From assembly GCA_032158295.1 (NCBI GenBank), contig CM063251.1:17919425-17983424 (forward strand): 64,000 nt of DNA, read 5' to 3'. Shown here one piece after another: positions 21,633-34,530 of this stretch. Below the pieces are notes generated by a model. The model ran no database searches. It was not told the DNA's origin and saw only the letters and a list, made by a program, of their open reading frames with translations. The first letter of the stretch is position 1. Every line of letters starts with the position of its first letter. The translations under genes were made by a program, and so were the position numbers. The DNA comes from Pycnopodia helianthoides (taxonomy: Eukaryota; Echinodermata; Asteroidea; Forcipulatida; Asteriidae).

Positions 21633-23135
21633 AACCTTGCTCCGTAATGGATGAATGAGAACCATCATTGCCCATCACAAAAGGGTTGCGACTACATGTA
21701 CATGTAACACCAACTACATGTATGGCTGGAAGGTAATTGGTAAACCCACTGTAACTCAACAGCACCTAATCACCCACGGAAAAGGCACATTCATTGAAAC
21801 TTTCTTCCTTAACTTAGCGAATCTGTTTGTAAAGACATTTTTAAAAGCTAAATACAGACGTCTTCTCCAGGTTGAAATTGCCACACCATAATGAATTAGG
21901 TAACTGCCACCATACCAGCATGTAGGACTTCCAACACGCTTTCTACATTTTTGCATACTAAAAGTAAAATGGTCTGTATTCTTTTTTCTTCTTCAAACTT
22001 CCATCATTTTAAGTCACAATATTCAACTAACTTCTCCTGCTCTAATCATTCCAGCAAAGAAACTATTAATTAATAATGAAATTTCACATCATATATAATT
22101 ATAAGGAGAGACTTATTTCGTCAAGAAACAGTGTTACACAACGTCACTTAAGCTGTCCAGAGATATTATGTGGGTGACTTCATCAGTACCTAAGAAACGT
22201 TTCTTGATTGGTTTTGACGGCCGTAAGTGTCAAATGTATCAGCTCTTCGTATTACCACTTGCGACTTTAATTAGTTGACTGTAAAGATCTGCAGTATAAG
22301 CTCCCATGGGAAGTCCCGTGCGATTCGGGCCGAGCATCAAACTTGCGTTAATTTTAATGATGTGCAATATCGTGCATGCAATATGTAGAATTAGTACGCG
22401 CAATGGAAAGGATTTCTTAAATATCTGAAGATTTTTCTCCATTATCCAACAGGATTAATGTTAAATTTATAAGATGGTGCAGGTCTAGGTTTGCGATCCT
22501 CTTACTACATGTATTCTAAGAACCGTTCAAGGCAAAGATAAAGATGGGGTATCCGTGTTGTTTCCAATTTTTATTTTTTAACGCAAATACTGACAGAGTA
22601 GCTTGGACCTCTTGACCTTGACCTAAAATGGACAATGTTTTCATATTTTTTGCTTTCAACATTTTTACAAGCTCCCAATTGGGTACATTTAAAATTTCGA
22701 GAAATAAACAGGTAGACAAGTATTACAAATTTTAACACATGGTCCGTTGTAGCCCTCCAGTCTAAAACCTTTAGGAGGATTGAGGGTACGGTTACTGAGA
22801 CTAATACTGACTGTGCCACGCAACAAAAAACCTTAAAACCCTTAAAGTAGATTGCTGGTTATAAAATATGTTGGCCATTTAATTACCGTAATAAAATTAT
22901 GCTTCATTACTGTAGTAGCATCTTTTCAAACTAATTGTCTGTGAAAATAAAAAACGATAAAACTGTACCAAAGTGATCAAAACAATTTAAACAATGTATT
23001 TTGCAATGCAGTCTATTTCTAAATTATACAATTGTGTACTGCCAATTTAGCCAAATTATTTGAAATGGGCTTTATATCAACAATGTTCTAAGGAGAAGTA
23101 TAAACAGAACAAAATCATTTGCTTTGCAGTTTGAA

Positions 23136-23560
23136 TATAGGGTCATAGATTGGTTTTTGTCATTATAGAGAAAGATACAATAAAAGTCACCTGTGAAAGT
23201 TTCAGCCGAATACAGTGTCTACTTGTTGAGAAAACAGCAAAACTGTCACAGTAATTTCACAAGAACGTCAAATCCATCCTCGTTTAGCAAGGTGAAGAAC
23301 CGCATCTCTGGCCGCAGCATTTGCGAACGGACACCAACCATCAGAAATCTGAGAAATGATTCATGCATGAATCGTTTCTCAGTTTCAAATGTTTTGGGGG
23401 TGAACAAAATTCCAACCATATTACTTTGAAGGGAATCCTTTTTTCAAAATAGCTTTAAATCTATCAATAGCTTTAAATCTATCAACAGCTGCAGTGCTTC
23501 TTACCAAGTAAGTTTTTATGGTCATTAATTTTTGGAGTGTTTACCAATCTAGGACCCTAT
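23136..23560. mobile_element. Family C-related MITE with ATAGGGTC ends
   Basis: The ends ATAGGGTCATAGATTGGT and ACCAATCTAGGACCCTAT are inverted repeats. The interior shares AAACAGCAAAACTGTC, CAGAAATCTGAGAAATGATTC and CTGCAGTGCTTCTTACCAAG with 27700-28076, so these two are a sub-family of C. A short phrase (ATAGCTTTAAATCTATCAA) is duplicated in tandem near 23450-23480. Confidence 0.65.
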
Positions 23561-24509
23561 ACTTAACTAATAAAACACTTTCTCCTTCATTTTAGAGGTG
23601 AGGGGGTTTCTCTACATGTATCAATGCCTATCTTCTAAAATATATAGGCCTAACAATATATTCTTCTGGACAGACAAACGATAATGATATTTTAAAGACA
23701 ATTTGTTGGTTAGGTTAACCTTATTTGTACACTGTACATTATTTGTAATATTGTTTTCCGATTGCCACTCTCAAAACATTGTGATGAAACAAGAACATCA
23801 TCATTATTATTTTTCCCAAATCTACCTGGGATCTTTTACTACAATCATCATTGTGTACAACAGTCTGCGGCGAAGGTCACACAGGGGTCAACTGCGGCCA
23901 CAAATTCCTCATAATCAAATTACAAGATTATAATTTATGAATGAAAAAACAAACAGGGGCTGGTAGGGGCTTACTACTACTGGGAGAGGGAGGCTGTTGG
24001 ATAGTCCTACCCTACTGGCATCATACCAAGCTGTGATGAATCATGGTCCCTCATGAGCAAAGACCATACGTGGTAGAGACACACACATGGTCTACATTGT
24101 GGGATCTTTCTTCACTGCGTGATGGTTTGCCTCTGGGTTCTTAAAAAGCTGCTTTTGACAAAAGATTCCTGAAAAACGGATAACAAACATGCCTCAGGAG
24201 GAAGCCCCTGAAGTTGACCTCCTGGCTGGTTTTTTTTTTCTTGCCAAATTTACAGACTCTCTGTTTTATAATGTCACAAAAAATCTCATTCTTAAACTGA
24301 ACATTTCTTTATTGTTCCCTCTTTGATGGTTTCTTTAGAACTCAAGGCTTCACCGCTAGACCCTTTTTTACATTCCTTGGTTCCATAAGCATACGTAATG
24401 AGTGCAACTTTATGTTTAGACACATTTTATGGGCCACATGGTCTCCTTGATGTCTAAATAATTATGAGACAAAAGGGCTTTGTAGAAAATAAAATTAAAT
24501 ATTAAACAA

Positions 24510-24750
24510 GGCTCTCCCTATGCACAAGCTAGCGTATTGGGCTGATGTGCGAATTGTGGACCGTTGGGTGCAACTGCGAACGATACGCAAAAAAAGTATA
24601 AATATATTTGTGTTTTTTTGCATTTTTATTGACGCTTCACAATAAAACCATTTAAAAGCAAAGATAAACCATAAAACATTCCGGGCTTGTTCAATTCAGC
24701 ATGCTAAGGCCAAACATCCAAAATTTGGGTCCAAAATTAGGGACTTAAAG
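24510..24750. repeat. Interspersed repeat related to 1640-1905
   Basis: It shares GCACAAGCTAGCGTATT, AAAACCATTTAAAAGC and CAAAATTTGGGTCCA in the same order with 1640-1812. In this copy there are no perfect hairpins after the last segment. Confidence 0.45.
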
Positions 24751-24799
24751 TACTGAGCTGCTCCAACCATTAAAGTACATGCTCTATGGAACCACTCAA

Positions 24800-24925
24800 G
24801 ATTAATTTGGGCACCCTGTTCTTAATTTGGGAACCTTGTCCTTAATTTGGGCACCTTGTTCCTAATTTAAGCACTTCGTTCTTAATTTCAGCACTCTGTT
24901 CTTAATTTGGGAACCTTGTTTCATC
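24800..24925. repeat. Tandem array, about 22-bp unit
   Basis: TTAATTTGGGCACCTTGTTC and variants (GGAACCTTG, TAAGCACTTCG, TCAGCACTCTG) recur about six times head to tail. Confidence 0.85.
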
Positions 24926-25495
24926 GCGTAAGCATTTAAGAACTCCAAGTTTGTTAAACTTTTCAGGTTTTTTTAATACTCAATCACAATCCTGGCTACA
25001 ACACTGCTGCACAAGAGCACAGCAGTGTGTGAAACCACAATTAACTTCCTATTTGTAAACAAACATTGATCGTTGACAAAGAGCCACTTTGCTATAAATA
25101 AACCCACTGAAATGTGGAAACCTTCCCAAAAGCCTCAACTGTAAATACAACTCCCTTGAAATCCAGGGCTTACTGAAGTACACAAAAGATTTGGCATGAA
25201 TTGGGTGGTTGGACCTTCATAATGGTTTGTGTAGTGTTTTGCAGTTCAGGTCTCTCATTGGGTTATTATAAACATTGGTCTATTGGATACGTCTGACTTC
25301 ATCCATAGCTGCTTATTATTCTCTTTATGCGCTTAGAGGCTTCTGCATTAGGCGCTTTACAAATGTCTTAATTATTATTATTTTTACGGTACATTAGCTG
25401 CCATAGATATCAGCAATTGACATAGAATTCAATGTTTTTTTCCCATGTGTTAGCAATAGCAAGGACTCATCATTTCAGTTTCTGCGTAAATTTTT

Positions 25496-25662
25496 AGGCC
25501 TGGAATTACAGAGGCCATCAGAGGCCATGGCCTCTGTTGTCCTCTGGTCTTGGCCTTGGTGCCCCTTCAAAAGTTACCCATAGACTTTAAAATTTTGCTA
25601 TTAAAGTGCCCTTTGCAAAATGAAAATGACCTTGCCCTCTCAAAAAATGAAATTCCAGGCTT
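25496..25662. mobile_element. Family E MITE
   Basis: Starts AGGCCTGGAATTACAGAGG and ends GAAATTCCAGGCTTGA. The interior matches 3675-3832 almost base for base (GGTGCCCCTTCAAAAGTTAC, GTGCCCTTTGCAAAATGAAA). Confidence 0.75.
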
Positions 25663-26307
25663 GATTTGTAGAAAGCCAGATATATATGTACTTCAAGTGA
25701 AGTGAACTAGACTGTGAAGCAAATCATGACGTCAAAATCAGGACACACATCTGTTCTTACTGCAGTATTTTGCTGACGTCAGATTCGCTCAGTGTAGCAT
25801 CAATGAGCCTTCACAATGTCATTTTGGACTCTCTGCGAACAACTAGAGCATTTTATTTTTACTAAATTAGAAAATGGTCATCATTGCAATGACGTTTTTC
25901 CCAAATATGTTGTGTTTGTGGCCATTTTAACTAGTTTACCTTCAGCAAATAATATATGTATTTAGACAATTTGACACTTTGGTGTTCCCTCAAGTATATG
26001 AATGAGCCTTGCATTCAATTGCATTGAGTTATTGAGCATATAAATCTTTCATACTGAAAGGTTCACTCAGGGTAAAGAAGAAATAATTAAAGCACAACCA
26101 ATCTTGCTTTAATGCAGAAAACAAGTCACACAAAAGCTACATTTAAAAATATGCTTTTGCTTGTAACTGGTTCCTTGTAAACTTTTGATTTAAAAAGTAA
26201 ACTAGCCACTTGCTCGTTAACTTTGCTCATCATAAAATAGACATACTGTGTTTTTCAAATAATGGTGTATAAAGGGTTGCAAGCTAAATTGACAATACAA
26301 GTTTACC

Positions 26308-26643
26308 TTAAAGGCCCTGTACACTATTGGTAACATCGAAAAACGCAATGTTCACAGATTCATACATAACTTACATGATTTAAAGTAAGTAATGGTAGAA
26401 AGGTTCCTTAAAATATTTCTGCCTAAAATGCTATCGTTTCTGAGAAACGAGTAAAACAATAGTAATATTGCGATAATTTGAAAAAACAGAAAACACATAA
26501 GGTCTCTTTTCACTATTTTCTTGTGACCTCGATGACCAATTGAGCTCAAACTTTCACAGGTTTGTTTGTTCATGCATATGTTTAATCACACAAAATGTGG
26601 ACACTGATTTTGAGCTGTTACCAAAAGTGTACAATACCTTTAA
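26308..26643. mobile_element. Family J MITE, copy 1
   Basis: TTAAAGGCCCTGTACACTAT and AGTGTACAATACCTTTAA are the inverted ends. The interior contains GCTATCGTTTCTGAGAAACGAG, TTTTCTTGTGACCTCGATGA and CATGCATATGTTTAATCAC. Other copies are at 38927-39293 and 48160-48503. The centre in this copy is ATTGCGATAATTTG, a decayed form of the palindrome seen at 48160-48503. Confidence 0.8.
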
Positions 26644-26729
26644 ACCACTAGACTTTAAAAGCATGTGGTCAACATTGGTAATCGTCAAAAGACCAGCATC
26701 CTCACTAAGTGACCCAAAATATACATGAA

Positions 26730-27052
26730 ATTAAAAACTTAAAGCTGTGAAAATTTGAGCTCAAGCTGTCATCGGAGTCACAACAAAACAAGGGAAAAAA
26801 CATTGTACTGTATGCATGTTTTTTTCTGTTATACAACATCAGGTTTTGGATATGCGAGATCAAAACTATTTGTTTTACTCATTTCTCAAAAACTATGGCA
26901 TTTCAAGCAAACAAAATTTCAAGGGAACTTTTTCACCATGACCATCTTTATAACATGTATGTTACTGTTAACATGTATGTTACTGTTATGTGCTAATGTT
27001 GGATAATTAATTTATTTTCCAATCTCCTCATCGTTGTGCACACCCTTTAATG
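26730..27052. mobile_element. Degenerate element related to family J, inverted
   Basis: Reading the minus strand gives TGGTGAAAAAGTTCCCTTGAAATTTTG and an ATGCCATAGTTTTTGAGAAATGAG core similar to family J interiors. The ends are too worn to define. A 19-bp phrase, AACATGTATGTTACTGTTA, is duplicated in tandem near 26953-26990. Confidence 0.45.
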
Positions 27053-27699
27053 TGATACCTGTTAGAGATTCAACATCGAGCATTCACTATAACCAAAGAA
27101 GTCACTGCACCGAACATAATTCAATATGAACTGGCTCATTGCTTAATAAATTAGCTCTACTTTGCTAAACATTAAACAGCTTTGTACTAATAACTCCTGA
27201 ACTAAAAACAGTTACATCTCCCGCTATATTCAAATCCACTGGTCTGTACAGCAAACACAACATATACATCAAAACACCAGCTTGCATACCAGCAATACCA
27301 TTATGATGAGTGAAAAGAGCCCATGTGCATTGTCCACACCAAAAGCCAGGCTTAGTGGCTCACTGTTTACTGACAAAGCAAACCATCCACTGTTCACAAT
27401 CACTGCCATTCAACAACTAGCCAAAGGTTGTCTAATCACTTGAGATGGAAAATCTATCCCACAATGGGCTAAGTGTTGTAGAAAGGACAGCAGAATGACT
27501 TTGGCTGTACTATAAACTCCAGGGTCCCGAGTGTTGTCAAAGTTCAAGCAACACTTGGTTGTGTTCCTGACAAGGAGATCCATTTTAACCAATGAAATAA
27601 GTGATCAATCACTTTTCAGGAACAGATTCAAAAATATGAAGTGTAGGTAAAATCACCATGGATGCTAAATAGTAGGTTCATGCATAATGATCTTTAGGC

Positions 27700-28076
27700 A
27701 AAATTATAAAGACAGATAAAATAATACATGTAGTTACAAAAGTTTCAGCTGAGAAAACGGCAAAAAACTGTCGCGGTATTTTCACAAGAACGAATCCGTC
27801 CATGCTATTGTTAAGCGAGCTGACAGCGTGTGCCAACCGCATCTCTGGCTGCAGCAGTCGCGAACGGACACCAACCCTCAGAAATCTGAGAATGATTCAT
27901 TCCTGAATCGTTTCTCAGATTCCAAATGTTTTTTAGGGAAAAAATTTATCCTAACCATATTACTTAACCGAAGTAGTTTATCTATCAACAGCTGCAGTGC
28001 TTCTCACCCAGCAAGTTTTTTATGGGCATTATTTGTTGGAGTATTTACCAATGTAATGTATGGCCCTACCTTTAAG
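27700..28076. mobile_element. Family C-related MITE
   Basis: It shares CAGAAATCTGAGAATGATTC, CAACAGCTGCAGTGCTTCTC and the TATTTACCAATGTAATG...CCTACCTTTAA end with 23136-23560. The left end is not clear. Confidence 0.5.
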
Positions 28077-28195
28077 TAGTGACTGATGGTAACACTTGTG
28101 ATTAAATTTGTATCGAACATTCAAATACTGTCAAGTACATGATAATTACCAAGATCATACAAAGAGATCTTTCTGCTCCAAGCACTATTCCTTGA

Positions 28196-28372
28196 CAGGC
28201 CTGTATGCTTCGTTCTAGAAGGGAAAGGGCACCAAGGCATTCTCTCTCGGTAAAGGGCACCCTATGAGGAAATTGTAAATTTCTATTGGAGCATTTTCAA
28301 GGGCACCAAGGCAATGACCAGGGGGTATCAAGGCAATCGCCTCCATTGCCTTCGTGAAGTATCAGCCTGCCT
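28196..28372. mobile_element. Degenerate family E-type element
   Basis: AGGGCACCAAGGCAATGACCA and AGGCAATCGCCTCCATTGCC are family E interior phrases, here with GGCCTGTATGC at one side and GTATCAGCCTG at the other. The GCACCAAGGCAATGACCAGG segment is the sequence that has been amplified into the minisatellite at 46916-47336. Confidence 0.5.
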
Positions 28373-30275
28373 TGAAATGATGTAGACTGAAAAAGGCAAA
28401 ATAATATCTTGTATTTTTTTTTTCGTCACAAAAATGCTTTTAAAATACATTGCGATGAAATTTTCACAGGTCTCAGACTCTGGGTATTTCAATTATTTAA
28501 ACTTCCAAACACCTATGATGTCCACGAATCATACCTTTTAAGTGCTTAAACTAACCATGTATCTTAGAAGTACAGTTTAAGTCACGTACACACCTACATG
28601 TACACGCTCATATATTGATATTGATCTACAATACACAGTAACCTTTCTAGTGAGGTCAAACTATACAGCAAAGATTATATCTCCGACCCTAAACTAAGTC
28701 CCAGAGGCAAAAGTTGACTTCACTATAGAACTGATACCTTGCAGTTTGTATGCAAAGAAAAGGCAGAGTTTCCATTACACACTAGTAACATAAAAGACTG
28801 AAAATGGAAATCAAGTCACCAACAAACAGGATGTGTAACGTTCGGTTTAGTATTTATTATTAATGAGCATACCTCTGACCCATGATGTGATGCTCATTAT
28901 TATTAATAACATTGATTTACAGAACTGATGACCTTAAATAAGGTCACACCATCCCACAAAACATAAGCCTAAAGACACTGTGCACAATATTAGTGATAGT
29001 GTTGGGACTGACAAAAAAATCAACCTTGTACAGTTTGTGTTTTCAATCTAATGTTATTCAACATGGTAGTAGAGATTTAAAAATATAACAAAACATCTAC
29101 CATTAGATGACTACATTGTAGATGTAGTTTCAAAACAGCTTCTCTTTCAATAAACATGACAGGTTATTTTCAAATGTTTCTTTCTAAAACAAGAGCTTAT
29201 GAATTACATTAACTGTACCAGCAGACCAAACACCAATGTTGTAGTTTAAACTTGTTCCATCAAGCTTGTATAGAAATTGTGTCCGCCCAAAAGTTTCAAC
29301 AACAAAACTCTTCACAAAAAATATAACAATATCATACCCTAAAAACAACAACACCTACTGATAGAATCTCATTCTGTAACATGTACCATGCACAGATACC
29401 ATTTTAGTCCAGTACATATAAGGGCACCAAATCTTCAGTGCAAAGAAGAAGCCTGTAACTCTTACCATAGACTTGCCAGGAGTTTCTCTTGGACTAAATA
29501 TTTATAGTAGTGTACAAATAAAATCTTTTGCAGGTGCAATACAGTTCTAAACTGTTTGTTCGCAAATTTCAAGCTCACTTTTTGTCAAGTACCCGATGAT
29601 GGGCTGTAAATGCAAACTCCTAATTTTTGAAATGGTACATTCCAGGATTGCCATAGGTCTGATGGTCTAGAGAGAGCTGTCTTAAGCCACAAGCTAGGGA
29701 CAATCTCAACTTTCACTATCCTTGCTTTGGAATGCCAGGTATTTGGGACTGGAAATTCGCCTGATGAGGAGTGCAGAGTTGAATGGATACTCCTTAAGAT
29801 GTGATTGTATTGTACACTACGATAAACACTGCAAGTGACTGGTGACTAGTCTACATTTTTTACTGTCTGCATGCATTGACCCTTCAACCACAAACATGTG
29901 ATGTACATACATGTACATACATTGTACATACAAGAGTGCACTCAAATCTAGGTTTCATAGTCTGATGAAAGCTCATCATTTAAAGAATTCTTGACATTTT
30001 TCTTTCGTGGAACACCAATAATTGAAGCTGCTTGGTTATTGATAGTAAACAAAGGATTCTGTGACATAATTCAAGGGTTAGCTCAACTTATTTGACAAAT
30101 GTTGTATTTTTCATTCTGTATTTTAACCCGTTACTTTCTACATAACTATTTTATGTACTTATTGCACTGAGGATGAAGTGTCAATGATTTGGTTTTGCCC
30201 TACACTGATACGTGTATGATCGAAAGTGTTTACTCAGTGAAGACTCAGTCCAACAGAAAAAATCCATTAACAACC

Positions 30276-30520
30276 TAGGGTGGGATTCACACCCACAACT
30301 TTCCACATTCAAGAGCAGCAGCCGATTTCACAAAACTTTAAGCAACTGCGTAAGTCAACTTGTAAAGATTTCTTGTGGCAGTGGTGCACAACTTACACAA
30401 TAACTGTTGCACAAGTGGACTTACATGTACAATGTATGCAGTGCGTAAAGTTTCGTGAAATCTGCGAGAGATAGTGTCTCAACCACTAGACTACCAAACT
30501 CATATAGTGAGAAGAGGCCA
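30276..30520 (-). mobile_element. tRNA-derived SINE split by a palindromic MITE
   Basis: On the minus strand GGTAGTCTAGTGGTTGAGAC (about 30480-30500) is an A box, and AGTTGTGGGTGTGAATCCCA (about 30283-30302) is a B box. They are about 190 bp apart instead of the usual 35-50, because a 140-bp palindromic element (30323-30462) lies between them. The tRNA-like head was therefore present first. Confidence 0.6.
30323..30462. mobile_element. Palindromic MITE inside a SINE
   Basis: The left GATTTCACAAAACTTTAAGC and right TGCGTAAAGTTTCGTGAAATC ends are inverted repeats, and CTGCGTAAGTC / GACTTAC also pair inside. The GATTTCACNAAACT start resembles that of 60253-60408, so the two may be related. Confidence 0.7.
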
Positions 30521-30689
30521 GTTGGAACCTTAAATAACAGTGGGTTCCACAAACAATGTAATAAATTAATCAATGATTGCTACAGTCCCTACCCTTGATG
30601 TCCGGTTGGTATGTAACCAGGATTCATTCAATAATTAGACAATACACACGAGTGCTATGAGCCATGGGTACACATTTTTTTCTGTCCAT

Positions 30690-30890
30690 GTTATGAACAA
30701 CACTTTGAAAACCAGTGATGTAACAGTTATTTCAATGTTTTTTTGTAAATTGATTAACCAGCAGTGCGTGAATGAAGAGTAGAAAGTACTTGAGTTTGTC
30801 GAAAACAAGATCTGCAAAGAGTTACTCAATATTTATGTGTCGTTCATTTGGTGTCTTTGTAACAAAAAGTGTACCCATTATTGTGGCTGA
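30690..30890. repeat. Repeat body shared with the SINE at 15685-16165
   Basis: TTTGAAAACCAGTGATGTAACAGTTATTTCAATG, then GATCTGCAAAGAGTTACTC and CATTTGGTGTCTTTGTAACAAA, follow in the same order as at 15960-16125. The tRNA-like head associated with it may be the one at 30276-30520. Confidence 0.6.
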
Positions 30891-32018
30891 GCACGCATAT
30901 AAACATGCAATGGTGCAATGAAATAATGCACAATGGATTCCTGCCAAGTAACCACGATATGAAACATAAAACCAAATTTAACTCCTTTAATTAAGACTAC
31001 CATAACCCTATTCTAAAGGATAGTTGAATGGCCTTGTAATGGTCAGGATGTACATGAAGGCTCAGGAAGTCACAGTGGTGAGCAGATTCATTATACCGAA
31101 GCAAGATTGTAACTGCTGACAGTCTGACACCACTGGAACCCAACGGGGTGCACCCCCACACATACAATATGGACACATAAACAACTAGTCTTCAACAACA
31201 AGTGAAATATAACAAATAATGGCCTTTGCCAGGACAAAGCAATCAAGTCTTGGTTTCTCACTACAGTAATATGAATTCCTATCTTGTGAATCAAGACTGT
31301 CACAATTATCCAGACTTCAAACTAATCTCAGAAAGCTCTTTCTATAGAAGACAAGCAGAGTATACTGTTCCAAACGTCAAGTCCACACCAGCTCGTTTCC
31401 AAAGGAGATTTACACATGGTTGTTCCATGGAGGAAGGAAACTAGCTCCATGGTTGTACCCACAAGTTTACTATTACTTCTTATTTTCGACACCTTGCAAA
31501 GCTTCAAACATAACTTACACATTTGACATTAATTAATTTGACTGGTCGTAGGAATGTTAAGGGAGAAAAGAGGATTGAAGCATTAATACTGTGGTCTGTT
31601 CATGTCACTCTTTCTCATTAAAACAAAGTTCTTGGTGTAACTTGCTTTCCTAACAACAGTTCTTCAGGATTATTCAAAAAGAAACAAAGTAATTTATGAT
31701 GTGTCATACATTGTAATGTTTGAACAACTACACTATTATTATTTCTTAGTCCTGTTTTTTACATCAAATGTTTACGGAATCAAATATAGGACTTGTGGTT
31801 CAACATCCCGTTTAATAAAACTAGCTGGCTGTGGCTATTGTTTGATTAACCTTAATAATTTTACCTCTATGATTTCCTTAAGGAACAAGGAAATTACGGA
31901 AACTTGGATCATGTTTGTTCTACAAGATCTTATTTCCTTTGCACAACAGTAACATTAACAAGTACTGAAAAACACATTGCTCTTCTTAAAGGGAATTCAG
32001 TGTTCTCTTTTAACAGCT

Positions 32019-32231
32019 GGGCTCAATTTCATAGAGCTGCTTAACAGCATAAAGTATTGCAAAGTATAAACAATTTTCTGCTAAGCAAAAATAGACAGGG
32101 GACCAGTGACAAATTGTACATATTACATGACATTTTGGGCTCATGGCTGGTAACCTTATTTTGGTACATGCGTAATTCTTGTTACAGGTGCTTCTCTTTG
32201 TACTTAAGCAGCCTGTATGAAATTGGGCCCA
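32019..32231. mobile_element. Family A MITE
   Basis: From GGGCTCAATTTCATAGAGCTG to ATGAAATTGGGCCC, with TGCTAAGCAAAAATAGACAG and GGTAACCTTATTTTGGTA inside. This is a full-length copy. Confidence 0.75.
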
Positions 32232-34440
32232 GGTCTGCTGGCCAAATGTGAGTTAAACACCCGAGGACAAGTCCAAATTCTATCCAGCTCTAGTTTAGTG
32301 CTTGCCACTGGTACATGTAAACCACTGATTGCTCATGTATGTATTACTTCAAATTACAAGCCCAATACAAATAACAGTTGAAAAGAAATCTTAAAATATG
32401 GACCAGTGAATTAAGCTAACTGATCTCGCTGGCCTGTCAATGAAAAAGTTAAAGACAAACCCTGGAAATATGTATTTTAAAAATGCATTGTTCTCTCATC
32501 ATCTTTGTTGTGTTCAAAATTTGAAATAATGTATGCCTGTAATAATGTATGCCAGTTTGCCCTTTAAAAGCATGCGGTCGACGCTGGTACATCATTGTCA
32601 AAACCAGTATCCGCACTTCTTGTTACCCACTGAACACATGAAGTAATGAACCTAAAAAAAGGTTGGCTCCACCGTTATGAATGGAAGGCGTCAAGCCAGC
32701 AACCTGTGTACATGTGTACCACGGTACATCGTCGTGGACACAAGATAAATTACAAAAAACTACATGTACATCCTGCATACTATACATTCTACAAAGTATC
32801 AACTTTGGATAAACAAGGCTTGAATTTCAATAACGCTCCGTTAGACAACAGGGCTTTTAGATCTTTCACTAGGAGTAGACACAAAATGTTATCTCTTTTT
32901 CCTTTTTGTCATTTACTTAACTTTTAGGAAGAGGCTTGTACCCGTACATGTATTAAACCCGACCGATCATGTTTGAAATTCTTAATTTATTTGTACAGTA
33001 ACTGCCAATGAGAAACAACTTTTGATCAATTGACATAATTTCCGACTTGAGCTCATTTTAAAGATAAAAACGGCTGTAGCTGCTTGATTTGCCTCCACAC
33101 AAGTAAGTCAGAAAGGGGATTTAAGAAAGAGCTCTCTGAAAATTGTACGTAATTCCAATTGTCATTCCACCTGAGAAAACCAGTGTGTCAAAAATCACCA
33201 GGCATAATGACTTTTTGTGCATCATGAGTTTTTTTGTGCATCATGAGTTTTAAGTAATTAATACTTTTTTACCACAAAGTATAATATTTAGGTGATGCAA
33301 AGTTTCTGCCAGATTGACGAAAAACCAGTAGTAGTATGGCTAATTGGCTAACACTCAATGAGTAAAAAGCAAATAGTAAATGGCCTTCACCCCCCCAAAA
33401 AAACTATTGTAATAATACTAATAACTTTTAAAAAGTTATACTTTTAGAGCCAATTGTTACTTTGTTTTTTAAAAGCACACATTGTTGTCTGCATTCAACC
33501 GCTAGTAGTACTACTACTGTAGTATCGTGATCAAACGTCTGTGTTCACACTTTTAGTTTTAAAGCCTGTAGTCTGGGTAGTTGCGATATTCGTAACCCTT
33601 GATCCTCCCAACAGTCATAGACCAAAAGAGCGCTAAAAAAATCTGATTATCGCAGCTATGGTGGGTGTGGATTGGGTGTGAGAAAGATTTTCTTGGCCAA
33701 GTTGGCACATAATTCCTAACCCCATGCACAAAACAACAACTTACAAGACAACAACTCTTCAGTTTCAAATTCTACCTTCCATGGTTTCAACAGAAAGACT
33801 CTGCTAACTAATGCTATGGCTCGGGTCGAAACGTCAGGCCATTAACTTTTTTTGCATTTATACCACAGGTCCTTATGGTTGGTAAGCAGTTTGCAACAGC
33901 TCATTCTATTTTATCATTTAAAAATTTAAACAGACATAGTCTAGTTTTGTCCCAATACTAAATTCATTATATTTTATTGCCCCCCAAAACAAAACACAAC
34001 ACATGTTCCACAACTGTTGCTGACTGAGTGTTTGCCATTTGACCTCATCTAAACCATTTTCTAAACTAAACAACCATAAAAACGCGACAGGCTTGACGAA
34101 AGTAACAAGCTTTCGATTCTGGAATACCGGAACTTTGACGTGCAATTAATATTAGAGCTAGTTTTGAGTTCAGCAAAGCCATGGAGGTAAAAGCTCAGCT
34201 AGCACGCAGTCAGCTCTTCAATGGCATGGGGAATGGCCGTACATCTACCAACCCGGACACACCGTACACACTCAACCAGCTTCCGAGAAGTTTCCCCGAG
34301 CATGTCATCTGCCCCACCAACCAAACTAACCATCTACGGGACTTAACTCCTACAAAACCCTCTAAAACATAAACGAAATGTGACAAAATTTACAGCCGTT
34401 TTAGTTTCAGAGGCAAAATAATCTAATAAATTGGGCTTAC

Positions 34441-34530
34441 CGGAATACAAAATCACACGGGAAAGTCCTCTCACGGTCGCTCCGGATTTGTGATGGGTGA
34501 CTCCCTGATTAATATTCAAAATGGCGGACT
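34441..34530 (-). promoter_or_regulatory. Candidate talin promoter and non-coding first exon
   Basis: On the minus strand a good donor (CCG followed by GTAAGC) ends at 34440. The 90 bases before it are GC-richer than the surroundings and contain no ATG-initiated long frame. At about 34517-34529 lies CAAAATGGCGGAC, a YY1-type motif that clusters at animal transcription starts, and TACGTCATGA nearby resembles a CRE. Talin exon 15213-15385 starts with an acceptor, so it requires an upstream non-coding exon, and this is the only good donor-plus-promoter candidate I see before PDSS1 begins. The link is inferred. Confidence 0.4.

Larger units (their letters stand above)
15386..34440 (-). other. Probable talin intron 1 (about 19 kb), repeat-rich
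   Basis: No exon of another gene can be supported in this interval on either strand. Open frames are all under about 115 codons, lack flanking splice logic and show no family signature. It holds MITEs of families A, B, C, E and J, a tRNA-derived SINE at 15685-16165 and a related one near 30276-30900, a Tigger-like MITE (16657-16833), and tandem arrays at 19815-20010 and 24800-24925. Stretches such as 17010-18350, 18750-19800, 22000-23100, 28400-30200 and 32240-34100 look like featureless AT-rich DNA. Confidence 0.6.

Noticed and set aside
34181..34372. 63-codon plus-strand open frame near the candidate talin promoter
   Set aside because: No downstream donor or homology; the ATG context (GCCATGG) is good, but nothing else supports a gene.
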